From Glycocaulis abyssi (GTDB lineage Bacteria; Pseudomonadota; Alphaproteobacteria; Caulobacterales; Maricaulaceae): a stretch of 64,000 nucleotides of DNA. Where the stretch lies: assembly GCF_041429775.1 (NCBI RefSeq), contig NZ_CP163421.1:248001-312000 (forward strand). The letters are read 5' to 3'. Positions 26,265 to 35,041 of the stretch are shown one piece after another (within the stretch, counting starts at the first letter, position 1; each line of letters begins with the position of its first letter). The notes beneath the pieces were generated by a model. The model was given only the letters and a program-made list of their open reading frames with translations. It did not search any database and was not told where the DNA came from. The translations under genes and the position numbers were made by a program.

Positions 26265-26918
26265 ATGATGATAAGAGCTCTTTGTCTGTCGCTTGCCGCT
26301 GCCCTTTCGCTGGCTGCCTGCGCCACGGCTCCGCGCGACCTGCCGCGCGCCAGCGCGGTGCCGGAAACCGTGCGTGTCGAAATGCCTGTCGATCCGCGCG
26401 ATAACGGCCTTACCTGGGCGCAGCTGGAACTGATCGAGGCGCTGGCGGGCGAGTACAAGGCGCGCGGTCACGGACCTTTCGTGATCTCCTATCCCCAGAA
26501 TGCCGGCAATGCAGACGCGGCGCTGGGTGCCATCGCCGATGTGCGCAACGCGCTTTACGGACACGGGCTGGACTGGCGCCAGATTGGCGGCGGGGCCTAT
26601 GAGGCAGGCGGTTACGCTCAGGCGCCCGTGGTCTTTTCCTTCACACGCTACCGCGCTGTAGCGCTGGAATGCGAGAACCGCTGGAGCGATGTTCGCAATG
26701 CGCGGCCGGGCGGCGGCTGGGGCGGCTTTGGCTGCGCCACCGAGCAGAATCTCGCCGCGATGGTCGCTGACCCGCGCGATCTCGTGACGCCGCGCACATT
26801 TGAGGATCCCGATGCGGCGCGCCGTCAGACGGTTCTCGACCGCTGGCGTCAGGGCCAGTCCACCACAAGCGAACGCAGCGCCAGCGAAAGCGGCACGGTC
26901 AGCCGCGCCGTTGAATAA
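26265..26918 (+). CDS. cpaD: Tad pilus lipoprotein CpaD
   Basis: From ATG 26265 the product has 217 residues, with a lipoprotein signal ending at LSLAAC (cysteine at about residue 18); a start inside cpaC at 26187 is rejected. It matches the CpaD/TadX family: LTWAQLELIEALAGEYKARG, a conserved cysteine in ALECENRW, and the terminal GCATEQNLAAMVADPRDLV, typical of the group. It is thought to stabilise or target the secretin. Confidence 0.92.
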   Translation: MMIRALCLSLAAALSLAACATAPRDLPRASAVPETVRVEMPVDPRDNGLTWAQLELIEALAGEYKARGHGPFVISYPQNAGNADAALGAIADVRNALYGHGLDWRQIGGGAYEAGGYAQAPVVFSFTRYRAVALECENRWSDVRNARPGGGWGGFGCATEQNLAAMVADPRDLVTPRTFEDPDAARRQTVLDRWRQGQSTTSERSASESGTVSRAVE

Positions 26919-26948
26919 TCAGAACGCCCAGCCGGAAACAGACACACG

Positions 26949-28511
26949 ATGACACAGCCCAGACCATACGAAGATGACGGGTTCGATGCCGGGGATGAAT
27001 TCCTGGGCGACGATTTTTCCACGCCGTCAGACCCGTTTCTGGATGCCGCGACGGTTGAGGCGCGCCTGCGCGGCGAGGTCACGGATACAGATGCGGCCGA
27101 CACGTTTGACGAGCCTGTTCAGCCCGCGCCCCAGCCAGGTCCGGCTGCAGGATTTGGTGCGAAGCTGGCTGCGGCCAACCGGGTAGCGCCGGATTTCGTC
27201 AGCGAGGCTGATCCCGCACCGGCGCCCAGCCAGCCGGAGGGGCGCGGCCATGAATTGTCGGCTGTTTCGCCCGGGCTTTATGGCGAGGTTGATGCCGATG
27301 CAGGCGATGTCATCCAGCCTGTCCCGCGCATCTCGATCGAGGCTTTCTGCGAGCGGCCCGAGACGGGCGCTCTCATCCACAATGCCGGCGCTGATCGTCG
27401 GCTGGCCCGCGCCCATGTCAATGTCGAGCTTGGCGGGCTGGCGGGCGCTATCGAGCGCTTCCATGACGAGTTGACGCCCAATCTGCTGATTATCGAGACC
27501 GGCATGCGCGGCGCGCAGCTTTTCGCCCAGCTGGACGAGCTGGCCTCGGTCTGTGACGGGGATACGCGCATCATCATCATCGGCGCGGCCAATGATATCG
27601 GGCTTTATCGCGAACTGATGCGCAGGGGTGTAAGCGAGTATCTCGTGCCGCCGATGACGCCGCTGCACCTGATCCGCACGATTTCCGGCCTGTTTGTTGA
27701 TCCTGATGCCCCGTTTGCGGGCCGCTCCATCGCCTTTATCGGTGCCAAGGGCGGGGTGGGCTCTTCCACCATCGCCCACAATATCGCCTGGTGCATGGGC
27801 GAGCTGCAGCACATGGAAACCGTGCTGGTCGATCTCGATCTGAGTTTTGGCACTGCCGGTCTCGATTTCAATCAGGACCCCGCGCAGACGATCAGTCAGG
27901 CACTGGCGGACCCGGACCGGCTGGACGATGCGCTTCTCGATCGCTTGCTGGTCAAGTGCGGGGAGCGCCTCAGCCTGTTCTCGGCCCCGGCAACGCTGGA
28001 AAGCGACTGGGATTTCGGCCCTGAAGCGTTCGAGACGGTGCTGGAAAAGGTGCGCCGTCAGGCGCCCTTTGTGGCGCTGGACCTGCCGCACGCCTGGTCG
28101 CCCTGGGTACGCCGCACGCTGCTGTCGGCAGAGCAGGTGGTTGTCACGGTCACGCCGGATCTTGCCTGCCTGCGCAATGCCAAGAATCTGTTCGATCTGG
28201 TACGCCAGAACCGCCCCAATGACGAGCCGCCCAAGGTCATCGTCAACATGGCGGGATGCCCGAAAAAGCCGGACATCCCGCTTAAAGACTTCTCCGACGC
28301 GCTCGGCACGGCTCCCGCCCTGGTGCTGCCGTTCGAGCCGGCTCTGTTCGGGGCGGCGGCCAATAACGGCCAGATGATTGCCGAGGTCGATGCCAAGTCG
28401 AAAGCCGCTGACGGATTTGCCCATGTGGCAAGCCAGCTCACCGGGCGCAGCTCCGCGCCTGTCCGCCAGCAGCGCTCGGGTCTGAAATCCCTGTTCGGAC
28501 GCAAAGGCTAG
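26949..28511 (+). CDS. cpaE: Pilus localisation ATPase CpaE (TadZ)
   Basis: A 520-residue protein: an acidic disordered N-terminus (about 1-115), a receiver-like domain without phosphorylation site (about 125-250), and a MinD/ParA-type ATPase domain with deviant Walker A KGGVGSST at about residues 267-274. CpaE/TadZ directs the pilus machine to a cell pole. The N-terminal extension is longer than in many homologues. Confidence 0.95.
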   Translation: MTQPRPYEDDGFDAGDEFLGDDFSTPSDPFLDAATVEARLRGEVTDTDAADTFDEPVQPAPQPGPAAGFGAKLAAANRVAPDFVSEADPAPAPSQPEGRGHELSAVSPGLYGEVDADAGDVIQPVPRISIEAFCERPETGALIHNAGADRRLARAHVNVELGGLAGAIERFHDELTPNLLIIETGMRGAQLFAQLDELASVCDGDTRIIIIGAANDIGLYRELMRRGVSEYLVPPMTPLHLIRTISGLFVDPDAPFAGRSIAFIGAKGGVGSSTIAHNIAWCMGELQHMETVLVDLDLSFGTAGLDFNQDPAQTISQALADPDRLDDALLDRLLVKCGERLSLFSAPATLESDWDFGPEAFETVLEKVRRQAPFVALDLPHAWSPWVRRTLLSAEQVVVTVTPDLACLRNAKNLFDLVRQNRPNDEPPKVIVNMAGCPKKPDIPLKDFSDALGTAPALVLPFEPALFGAAANNGQMIAEVDAKSKAADGFAHVASQLTGRSSAPVRQQRSGLKSLFGRKG

Positions 28512-28527
28512 AGACGGCACGCAAGGC

Positions 28528-30018
28528 ATGTTCGGCAAGCGCACAACAACCCCACAGGCGACACCAGCGGCGGCCACGCCCGCTGCGGCTGCACCAGCGG
28601 CTGCGCCGCGGCCCGCACCTGCAGCTGCTGCACAGCCGCGCCCGCGTCCTGCTGCGCCCGCGCCCCAGCCGCGTGCCAGCGCTACACCGCAGACCACCAG
28701 CAAACCCAAGCCCCGCCCTGCCGTGCAGGTCGGTCAGGAGCGCTCGGCCGAATACTACGCGATCAAGACGACGATCTTCAATGCGCTGATCGATACGATT
28801 GATCTTGGCCAGCTGGCCCGGCTCGACAACGCGACGGCGGCCGAAGAAATCCGCGATATCGTCACCGAGATCATCTCGATCAAGAACGTGGCGATGTCGA
28901 TTGCCGAGCAGGAAAGCCTGCTGCAGGACATCTGCAATGATGTACTGGGCTATGGTCCGTTGGAGCCGCTGCTGGCACGCGACGACATTGCCGACATCAT
29001 GGTCAATGGCGCTGGCGACGTGTTTATCGAGGTCAATGGCCGCGTCCAGAAGACCAATATCCGCTTCCGGGATAATGGCCAGCTGATGAATATCTGCCAG
29101 CGCATCGTGTCCCAGGTGGGCCGGCGCGTGGATGAAAGCTCGCCTATCTGCGATGCGCGCCTGGCCGATGGTTCGCGCGTCAATGTCATCGCGCCGCCGC
29201 TGGCACTTGATGGTCCCACACTGACCATCCGGAAGTTCAAGAAAGACAAGCTGACCATGCAGCACCTGGTCGATTTCGGATCGATCACGCCTGAAGGCGC
29301 CAAGGTGCTGCAGATCATCGGCGCATCGCGCTGTAACGTGCTCATTTCCGGCGGTACGGGTTCGGGCAAGACGACGCTGCTCAACTGCCTGACCGGTTTT
29401 ATCGGCGAGGAAGAGCGGGTCATCACGTGTGAGGACGCCGCCGAGCTGCAGCTTCAGCAGCCCCACGTGGTGCGCCTTGAAACCCGTCCGCCCAATCTGG
29501 AAGGCACAGGCCAGGTCACCATGCGTGATCTGGTCAAGAACTGCCTGCGCATGCGCCCGGAACGCATCATTGTGGGCGAGGTGCGCGGCCCCGAAGCCTT
29601 CGACCTGCTGCAGGCGATGAATACCGGCCATGACGGGTCCATGGGCACGCTGCACGCCAACAGCCCGCGCGAGGGACTGTCACGTATCGAGTCCATGATT
29701 ACGATGGGCGGCTACAACCTGCCGACCAAGACTATCCGGGAAATGATCTCCGGTTCGATTGATGTCATTGTGCAGGCTGCGCGCCTGCGCGACGGCACGC
29801 GCAAGATCACCCATATCACCGAGGTGTTGGGCATGGAGGGCGATGTCATCGTCACCCAGGACCTCTTCCTCTACGAGATCACCGGCGAGGATGAACAGGG
29901 CAATATTGCCGGCCGGCACGTCTCCACCGGCATTGCCCGGCCGAAATTCTGGGACCGTGCCCGGTATTTCGGACTCGAACGCGAACTGGCCGCCGCCCTC
30001 GACGCATCGGAGGCCTGA
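28528..30018 (+). CDS. cpaF: Tad pilus secretion ATPase CpaF (TadA)
   Basis: A 496-residue GspE/VirB11-type ATPase. The first 65 residues are almost only alanine, proline and a few basic residues, a linker not needed for the fold. The catalytic core has Walker A GGTGSGKT at residues 275-282, Walker B-type [19 protein letters not shown] and the histidine box [17 protein letters not shown]. It drives pilus extension and probably retraction in the cytoplasm. Located 16 bases after cpaE. Confidence 0.96.
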   Translation: MFGKRTTTPQATPAAATPAAAAPAAAPRPAPAAAAQPRPRPAAPAPQPRASATPQTTSKPKPRPAVQVGQERSAEYYAIKTTIFNALIDTIDLGQLARLDNATAAEEIRDIVTEIISIKNVAMSIAEQESLLQDICNDVLGYGPLEPLLARDDIADIMVNGAGDVFIEVNGRVQKTNIRFRDNGQLMNICQRIVSQVGRRVDESSPICDARLADGSRVNVIAPPLALDGPTLTIRKFKKDKLTMQHLVDFGSITPEGAKVLQIIGASRCNVLISGGTGSGKTTLLNCLTGFIGEEERVITCEDAAELQLQQPHVVRLETRPPNLEGTGQVTMRDLVKNCLRMRPERIIVGEVRGPEAFDLLQAMNTGHDGSMGTLHANSPREGLSRIESMITMGGYNLPTKTIREMISGSIDVIVQAARLRDGTRKITHITEVLGMEGDVIVTQDLFLYEITGEDEQGNIAGRHVSTGIARPKFWDRARYFGLERELAAALDASEA

Positions 30019-30024
30019 CGCGCG

Positions 30025-31011
30025 ATGGGCGACCTCTCCTTCATCATCGCTGCAATCGCCGCCTTCGTGGCCGTGGCCGGTGTGGGGATTGCGTTCACCA
30101 GCGGCGGCAGCAAGCGTCAGGCCCAGCGCGTACAGATAGCCGTGGGCGCGCCTTTGCAGGCTGGCAGACGCCAGACAAGCGCGCTCGATCAGACCGCGCA
30201 AAAAAAACGTCAGGTCCAGGAGACACTTAAAGAGCTGGAAGAGCGCCAGAAGGCCGCGCGCAAACGTGCCTTTACCTTGCGCGCCAGGCTGGAGCAGGCC
30301 GGCGTCAGCTGGACGCCCCAGCATTTCTGGATCGGTTCAGCCGTGATCGGGGTGGTGGCGGCCATTGCCGTTTTCGCCAGCGGCATGAATGTTCTGCTGA
30401 CCCTGTCGGCGGGCTTTGTAGCCGGGTTGGGGCTGCCGCGCTGGGTGGTGGGATTTCTCGTCTCGCGCCGCCAGAAGCGTTTCACCAATAATTTCGCAGA
30501 CGCGATTGATATCGTTGTGCGCGGCGTGAAGTCAGGTCTCCCGCTAAACGAGTGCCTGAAGATCATTGCCCGGGAAAGCCCGGAGCCGGTCCGCACCGAG
30601 TTTGAAAAGCTCAATGAGGGTATCGCGGTAGGTGTCGATCTCGACGAGGGCATGCGGCGCATGACCCAGCGCATGCCGGTACCCGAACTCAATTTCTTTG
30701 CCATCGTGCTGGTGATCCAGGCCAAGACCGGCGGCAATCTGGCAGAGGCGCTGGGCAATCTCTCGACGGTGCTGCGTGCACGCAAGCTGATGGGCGAGAA
30801 GATCCAGGCCCTGTCGTCAGAGGCCAAGGCGTCCGCGATGATTATTGGTGCGCTGCCCCCACTCGTCCTGTGCATCGTGATGGTGGTGGCACCCGATTAT
30901 ATGGGCCTGATGTTCACTCACCCGCTGGGCCAGCTCATGCTGCTGGGCGGGCTGATGTGGATGGCCATCGGCATTTTCGTCATGCGCGGCATGATAAACT
31001 TCAAGCACTAG
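30025..31011 (+). CDS. tadB: Tad pilus inner-membrane platform protein TadB
   Basis: A 328-residue T2SSF-domain protein. An N-terminal membrane helix (about 5-25) and a charged coiled region (60-85, QKKRQVQETLKELEERQKAA) precede two more helices and the T2SSF domain (about 165-290, KSGLPLNECLKIIARESPEP). With TadC it forms the inner-membrane platform turned by the CpaF ATPase. Starts 6 bases after cpaF. Confidence 0.94.
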   Translation: MGDLSFIIAAIAAFVAVAGVGIAFTSGGSKRQAQRVQIAVGAPLQAGRRQTSALDQTAQKKRQVQETLKELEERQKAARKRAFTLRARLEQAGVSWTPQHFWIGSAVIGVVAAIAVFASGMNVLLTLSAGFVAGLGLPRWVVGFLVSRRQKRFTNNFADAIDIVVRGVKSGLPLNECLKIIARESPEPVRTEFEKLNEGIAVGVDLDEGMRRMTQRMPVPELNFFAIVLVIQAKTGGNLAEALGNLSTVLRARKLMGEKIQALSSEAKASAMIIGALPPLVLCIVMVVAPDYMGLMFTHPLGQLMLLGGLMWMAIGIFVMRGMINFKH

Positions 31012-31022
31012 GCGGATATGTG

Positions 31023-32000
31023 ATGGTAACCCAGTTCGCCCAGTGGATAACGACCCCGGCCAATCTGTTCGGCCTGCTGGCCTTTTTCCTTGTGTTTGCA
31101 ACCGTGCTGACCGTGTCCGGCCCGGCCTTGGGCGGCAACAAGCTCGACAAGCGGATCAAGTCGGTGGCCAATCGCCGCGAGGAATTGCGCCGCAAATCGC
31201 GTGAAGCCCTGGAGCTTGAAGCGCGTGGCAGTGCGTTGAGGGGCAAGGATACCCGTTCGCTCTACCGCAAGGTGGTGGAGCGCCTGAACCTTCAGACCCT
31301 TCTTGAAGACCCCAATCTCAAGAACAAGCTGATTCAGGCGGGCATGCGCGGGCAGGGGCCGGTTTTCGCCTTCTATTTTGCACGCCTGATCGCGCCGATC
31401 GCGCTGTTTGCCCTGTCGCTGGCCTATCTGTTTTTGCTGAACGATTTCGGTCTTCCGACCATTCAGCGCGTGGCCATTGTCCTGGGGCTGACACTGCTGG
31501 GCTACTATGCGCCAGGCATCTATCTGTCGAATGCGGCGCAGAAGCGGCGCGATTCCATCATGCGTGCCTTCCCTGATGCGCTGGACCTGCTGCTGATCTG
31601 CGTGGAAGCAGGCATGTCCATTGAAGCGGCTTTCCAGAAAGTGGCCGCAGAGGTGGGCACCACGTCGATAGAACTGGCCGAGGAGTTGTCGCTGGCAACG
31701 GCCGAGCTTGCCTATCTGCAGGACCGCCGGCAGGCGTACGAGAACCTCGCGGTCCGTACCAACCATCCCGGCGTGAAGGGGGTGGCAACGGCTCTCGTTC
31801 AGGCCGAGCGTTACGGTACACCGCTGGGGCAGGCCCTGCGCGTGATGGCCAAGGAAAACCGTGATATGCGCATGGCGTCTGCGGAGAAGAAGGCCGCCGC
31901 GCTGCCTGCCAAGCTGACCGTGCCGATGATTGTCTTTTTCCTTCCGGTCCTCTTCATCGTCATCCTCGGCCCGGCCATCATCTCCTTCCAGGAGATGTGA
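31023..32000 (+). CDS. tadC: Tad pilus inner-membrane platform protein TadC
   Basis: From ATG 31023 the protein has 325 residues, starting MVTQFAQWITTPANLFGLLAF. A farther upstream in-frame start would lie within tadB and is not used. It has the T2SSF domain (about 190-300, PDALDLLLICVEAGMSIEAA) and hydrophobic helices at the start, middle and end. It is the last recognised pilus gene; the TadD tetratricopeptide protein often found next is absent. Confidence 0.94.
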   Translation: MVTQFAQWITTPANLFGLLAFFLVFATVLTVSGPALGGNKLDKRIKSVANRREELRRKSREALELEARGSALRGKDTRSLYRKVVERLNLQTLLEDPNLKNKLIQAGMRGQGPVFAFYFARLIAPIALFALSLAYLFLLNDFGLPTIQRVAIVLGLTLLGYYAPGIYLSNAAQKRRDSIMRAFPDALDLLLICVEAGMSIEAAFQKVAAEVGTTSIELAEELSLATAELAYLQDRRQAYENLAVRTNHPGVKGVATALVQAERYGTPLGQALRVMAKENRDMRMASAEKKAAALPAKLTVPMIVFFLPVLFIVILGPAIISFQEM

Positions 32001-32059
32001 GCGCGCCTGATATTCGCGCCTGTGCTGCTCGTGTGTTAGACTTTCCGAAAGGAGAGACG

Positions 32060-32353
32060 ATGGACGCCGAACTCAAATCCTTGATACAGGCAATTGCCAC
32101 CGACGCCTTGGGTCCGGCTGTGGTTGTTGATGTTCATGTGAGGCCGGAGGCCGATGCAGACGGCGAACCGATCTTGCGCACACATATTATTGTCAACATG
32201 CCCAAGGGTGGCGGCGTTCTTCCCTCGGAGAAGACGATGATGATCCCGCGTGCGATCCGCAATGCGCTGGTTCATCGCGGGATCGATGCGTTTCCAATCG
32301 TAAGCTTTATCTCAAAAGCAGAGGCAGCGGGGCTCAGCTCTGAAGCCGCTTGA
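32060..32353 (+). CDS. Small partner protein of a HEPN module, unknown function
   Basis: A 97-residue protein from ATG 32060 behind AAAGGAGAG; an in-frame upstream codon at 31997 overlapping tadC is less likely. It looks like a small alpha/beta protein: VVVDVHVRPEADADGEPIL (about residues 22-40), then a helix and FPIVSFISKAEA near the end. It is not a nucleotidyltransferase-type antitoxin, since no GSXARG-like motif is seen. From memory, small proteins with a similar DGEP and FPxxSFI/SKAEA pattern are encoded just before HEPN-type genes in other proteobacteria. A role as partner or antitoxin is inference. Confidence 0.7.
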   Translation: MDAELKSLIQAIATDALGPAVVVDVHVRPEADADGEPILRTHIIVNMPKGGGVLPSEKTMMIPRAIRNALVHRGIDAFPIVSFISKAEAAGLSSEAA

Positions 32354-32801
32354 TCTGATTGCTTCGGGGCGGCGGTTCCTGGCGGGCAAGAGCAAGCCGG
32401 CGCAGGCTGATCTCCGGCGCGCAGTAAGCGTGGCGTACTACGCGCTCTTTCACTGTTTGGCGCGGTCAAATGCCGATCTGCTGATTGGCACGGCAAAAGC
32501 CTCCCGCTCCAATCCGGCATGGTCTCAGACTTATCGGGCGTTGGAACACGGGATTGCGAAGACCGCCTGCAAACGCCCGGAAATGACAAAGTTTCCCGCT
32601 GACATTCAAAATTTTGCAAGCCGGTTTGTCACCCTGCAAGAGCTGCGTCACGAGGCCGATTATGATCCTGACGCCCGCTTTGCGAAATCGGGTGTGCGGC
32701 AGCATCTGGCCGACGCCGAAGCGTCGATTGCAGGATTCATGGCCGCAAGCACCAATGACCGCCGAGCCTTTGCAGCTTGGGTGCTTTTCAAGAAGCGCTG
32801 A
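32340..32801 (+). CDS. HEPN-like domain protein, apparent CTG start
   Basis: The open frame from CTG 32340 encodes 153 residues: LKPLDLIASGRRFLAGKSKP, then QADLRRAVSVAYYALFHCLA, the classic first helices of this HEPN-like group, and later FVTLQELRHEADYDPDARF with the RH/YDP motif of the group. The first ATG/GTG-type codon is GTG 32430, which would cut away the helix containing RRAVS, so an unusual CTG start, overlapping the upstream gene by 14 bases, fits the protein better. HEPN proteins are often RNA-cleaving toxins or nucleic-acid binders; activity here is unproven. If GTG 32430 is used the product is 123 residues. Confidence 0.65.
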   Translation: MKPLDLIASGRRFLAGKSKPAQADLRRAVSVAYYALFHCLARSNADLLIGTAKASRSNPAWSQTYRALEHGIAKTACKRPEMTKFPADIQNFASRFVTLQELRHEADYDPDARFAKSGVRQHLADAEASIAGFMAASTNDRRAFAAWVLFKKR

Positions 32802-32812
32802 AGCCAGCGCGC

Positions 32813-32842
32813 TTGACGCACCCGCAACATTGCAGCTAACCC
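32813..32842 (+). promoter_or_regulatory. Predicted promoter of the cobalamin uptake operon
   Basis: TTGACGC at 32813-32819 and GCTAACCC at 32835-32842 match the Caulobacter-type housekeeping consensus (TTGACGS, GCTANAWC). The predicted start would lie just before the riboswitch aptamer. Confidence 0.55.
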
Positions 32843-32844
32843 TG

Positions 32845-33026
32845 TCGCCGGTGGTGCTTCCGCGAGGAAGCCTAGAGGGAACACCGGTGAGGGGATTTAT
32901 CTCCAAGTCCGGGACTGTGCCCGCAACTGTAGGCGGCGAGCCTTGATGCCATGAAGCCACTGGGAGCGATCCCGGGAAGGCGGCATCAAAAAGGTGTTGA
33001 CCCGCAAGTCAGGAGACCTGCCACCG
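32845..33026 (+). ncRNA. Cobalamin riboswitch (adenosylcobalamin aptamer)
   Basis: The stretch has the conserved order of the cobalamin aptamer: GGTGGTGCTTC paired start, AGAGGGAACACCGGTG, GGGACTGTGCCCGCAACTG, the B12-box-like region with AAGCCACTGGGAGCGATCC, GGGAAGG, and the closing GTCAGGAGACCTGCCACC, whose ends pair with the beginning. It lies 195 bases before the btuF start. The intervening leader has short hairpins but no clear terminator with a U run, so control by start-site sequestration or by rho is possible. Together with the leader it fills the 420-base gene-free stretch 32802-33221. Confidence 0.92.
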
Positions 33027-33221
33027 CAGTCGCTTGTGCAGGACCGGGTCCAGTCCTTCGGCACACGGATTTACTCCGTCATAGCGGCAAACAGCCGGGC
33101 CGTACGGCCTGCGCATCGCGTTTCGCGATTCGTCGCGAAGAGCGCTGTGCAGTTGCGTCAGCCCGAAACGTTTGTAGCGGGCCGGTTCGCCGTCCCGCAT
33201 GGGCAGGGCGGGGCATTTGCC

Positions 33222-34061
33222 ATGCGCGTGCGTATATTGCTGACCGTAATCGGGCTGCTGCTGCTCACCAGCGGTGCTTCGGCCCAGCCGCAGCGCATTG
33301 TCTCGCTGGATTATTGCGCTGACCAGTATGTGCTGGGGCTGGCTGACCGCAGTCAGATTGCAGCGCTCTCGCCTGATGCCCGCGCAGATTTCTCCTCCCA
33401 TGCCGACATTGCCGAAGGCCTCCCGCAGGCGCGTCCGCTGGCGGAGGAAATCATCGCGCACCGGCCCGACATGGTTGTGCGCAGCTGGGGCGGCGATCCG
33501 CGCATTCTTGCCCTGTTCGAGCGGCTGGATATCCCCGTTCACCAGATTGGCCATATCGCGGACTTTGACGATATACGCCGCGAGACGCGCGGTGCGGCGT
33601 CGGCCTTCGGCCAGCCAGAGCGCGGCGACGCCGTGCTCGCGACCATGGACGGGGCGCTGGCCAGCGTGTCCGCCGCCAGTGCCACATCAGCGCTTTACGT
33701 CACGCCCGGCGGCGTCACGGCGGGGCAGGGCACCTTTGTTGATGCGCTTCTGAGCGCGGCGGGCTTGCGCAACGCCGCTGCCAGCCAGACAGGCTGGGTC
33801 AGCCTGCCGCTGGAAGCCGTTGCCACGCAAACCCCCGCCATCTTCGTCACCGGCTTTGCCAATAGCGCCACTGACCGGGTCGACCGCTGGAGCGCCAGCC
33901 GGCACCCGGTGATGCGCCGGGCTTTAAGCGCGCGCCCTGTACTGGCTCTCGATACCGGCGTGATCGCCTGCACCACCTGGCTGGCAGGCGCAGAAGCGGC
34001 GCGCCTTCACGCATTCGCCCTGAGGCAGCAACCTCTTTCCGGCACCGGAGCGCAGCCATGA
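33222..34061 (+). CDS. btuF: Cobalamin ABC transporter substrate-binding protein (BtuF-like)
   Basis: From ATG 33222 the product has 279 residues with a signal peptide to about residue 24 (LLLTSGASAQP). An in-frame start at 32994 lies inside the riboswitch and is rejected. It is a type III (vitamin B12/iron) periplasmic binding protein: RIVSLDYCADQYVLGLADRSQI, HRPDMVVRSWGGDP. It should deliver B12 or cobinamide to the BtuCD transporter. It is the first gene after the cobalamin riboswitch, which decides the substrate; without that context it could be read as a siderophore binder. Confidence 0.88.
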   Translation: MRVRILLTVIGLLLLTSGASAQPQRIVSLDYCADQYVLGLADRSQIAALSPDARADFSSHADIAEGLPQARPLAEEIIAHRPDMVVRSWGGDPRILALFERLDIPVHQIGHIADFDDIRRETRGAASAFGQPERGDAVLATMDGALASVSAASATSALYVTPGGVTAGQGTFVDALLSAAGLRNAAASQTGWVSLPLEAVATQTPAIFVTGFANSATDRVDRWSASRHPVMRRALSARPVLALDTGVIACTTWLAGAEAARLHAFALRQQPLSGTGAQP

Positions 34062-35041
34062 TGCCGATCAGGTTCAATCTTGTGATGGCGGGCGTGGCGC
34101 TCCTTGCCGTGCTGGCCGCTCTGGCTCCTGCCGGTGGCTGGGCTGATATCGCGTCGCTTGGCCAGTCCGGTGCAGAGGGCGAGCTGGCCCGCATTCTGGT
34201 GCTGGAAATCCGCCTGCCGCGCATTCTGGCGGCGTTTGGCGTTGGTGCGGCGCTGGGTCTTGCTGGCGCGGCCCTGCAGGGGCTTTTGCGCAACCCGCTG
34301 GCCGATCCCGGCGTGCTTGGCGTGTCCGGCGCCTCCGCGCTGGGCGCGGTGATCGCGGTCTATTTCAACCTTGCTGCCTTGAGCGTCTGGGCGATGCCGG
34401 GCCTTGCCATCCTCATGGCGCTGGGCACGACCGTCCTGCTCTATGTGCTCGGTGCCAGCTCGGTCTCGACCACGCGGCTGATCCTTGTCGGTGTGGGCCT
34501 GTCGAGCCTTGCTGGCGCGCTGATGGCGCTTTTGATGAATTTCGCGCCCAATCCGTTTTCGCTCTCTGACCTCATCAACTGGCTTCTGGGATCGGTTGCC
34601 AACCGTTCCTGGGCCGATATCGGCTTTGCCGCGCCGTTCTGGGTCATTGGCCTTGTTCTGGTGCTGATGGCGGGGCCGGGCCTGCGCGCGCTGACGCTGG
34701 GCGAAGAAGGCGCATCGGGACTCGGCGCAAACGTGCCGCGCATACGCCTGCTGGTCATCATTGGCAGCGCGCTGCTGACCGGTGCCAGCGTGGCGGTTGC
34801 CGGGATTATCGGCTTTGTCGGCATTGTCGCGCCGCATGTGGTGCGGCCCTTCGTGCGCCATGATCCGGGTGATTTGTTGCTGCCATCGGCCCTGCTGGCG
34901 GGGACGGTTCTGGTGCTGGCCGACATGGCGGTGCGCGTGCTGCCATTCGCCATCGAGATGAAGCTTGGCGTCACGGCTGCGCTTATCGGTGCGCCCGCCT
35001 TCATCTGGATTGCCGCGCGGGCGCGGGGGATGGGCCAATGA
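34058..35041 (+). CDS. btuC: Cobalamin ABC transporter permease (BtuC/FecCD family)
   Basis: A 327-residue FecCD-type permease with about nine to ten hydrophobic segments. Family motifs are RLPRILAAFGVGAALGLAGA (residues about 49-68), LLRNPLADPGVLGVSGASALG and GIIGFVGIVAPHVVRPFVRHD (near 250-270), the last forming the coupling loop to the ATPase. It overlaps btuF and btuD by 4 bases. Substrate assigned from the riboswitch. Confidence 0.92.
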   Translation: MMPIRFNLVMAGVALLAVLAALAPAGGWADIASLGQSGAEGELARILVLEIRLPRILAAFGVGAALGLAGAALQGLLRNPLADPGVLGVSGASALGAVIAVYFNLAALSVWAMPGLAILMALGTTVLLYVLGASSVSTTRLILVGVGLSSLAGALMALLMNFAPNPFSLSDLINWLLGSVANRSWADIGFAAPFWVIGLVLVLMAGPGLRALTLGEEGASGLGANVPRIRLLVIIGSALLTGASVAVAGIIGFVGIVAPHVVRPFVRHDPGDLLLPSALLAGTVLVLADMAVRVLPFAIEMKLGVTAALIGAPAFIWIAARARGMGQ

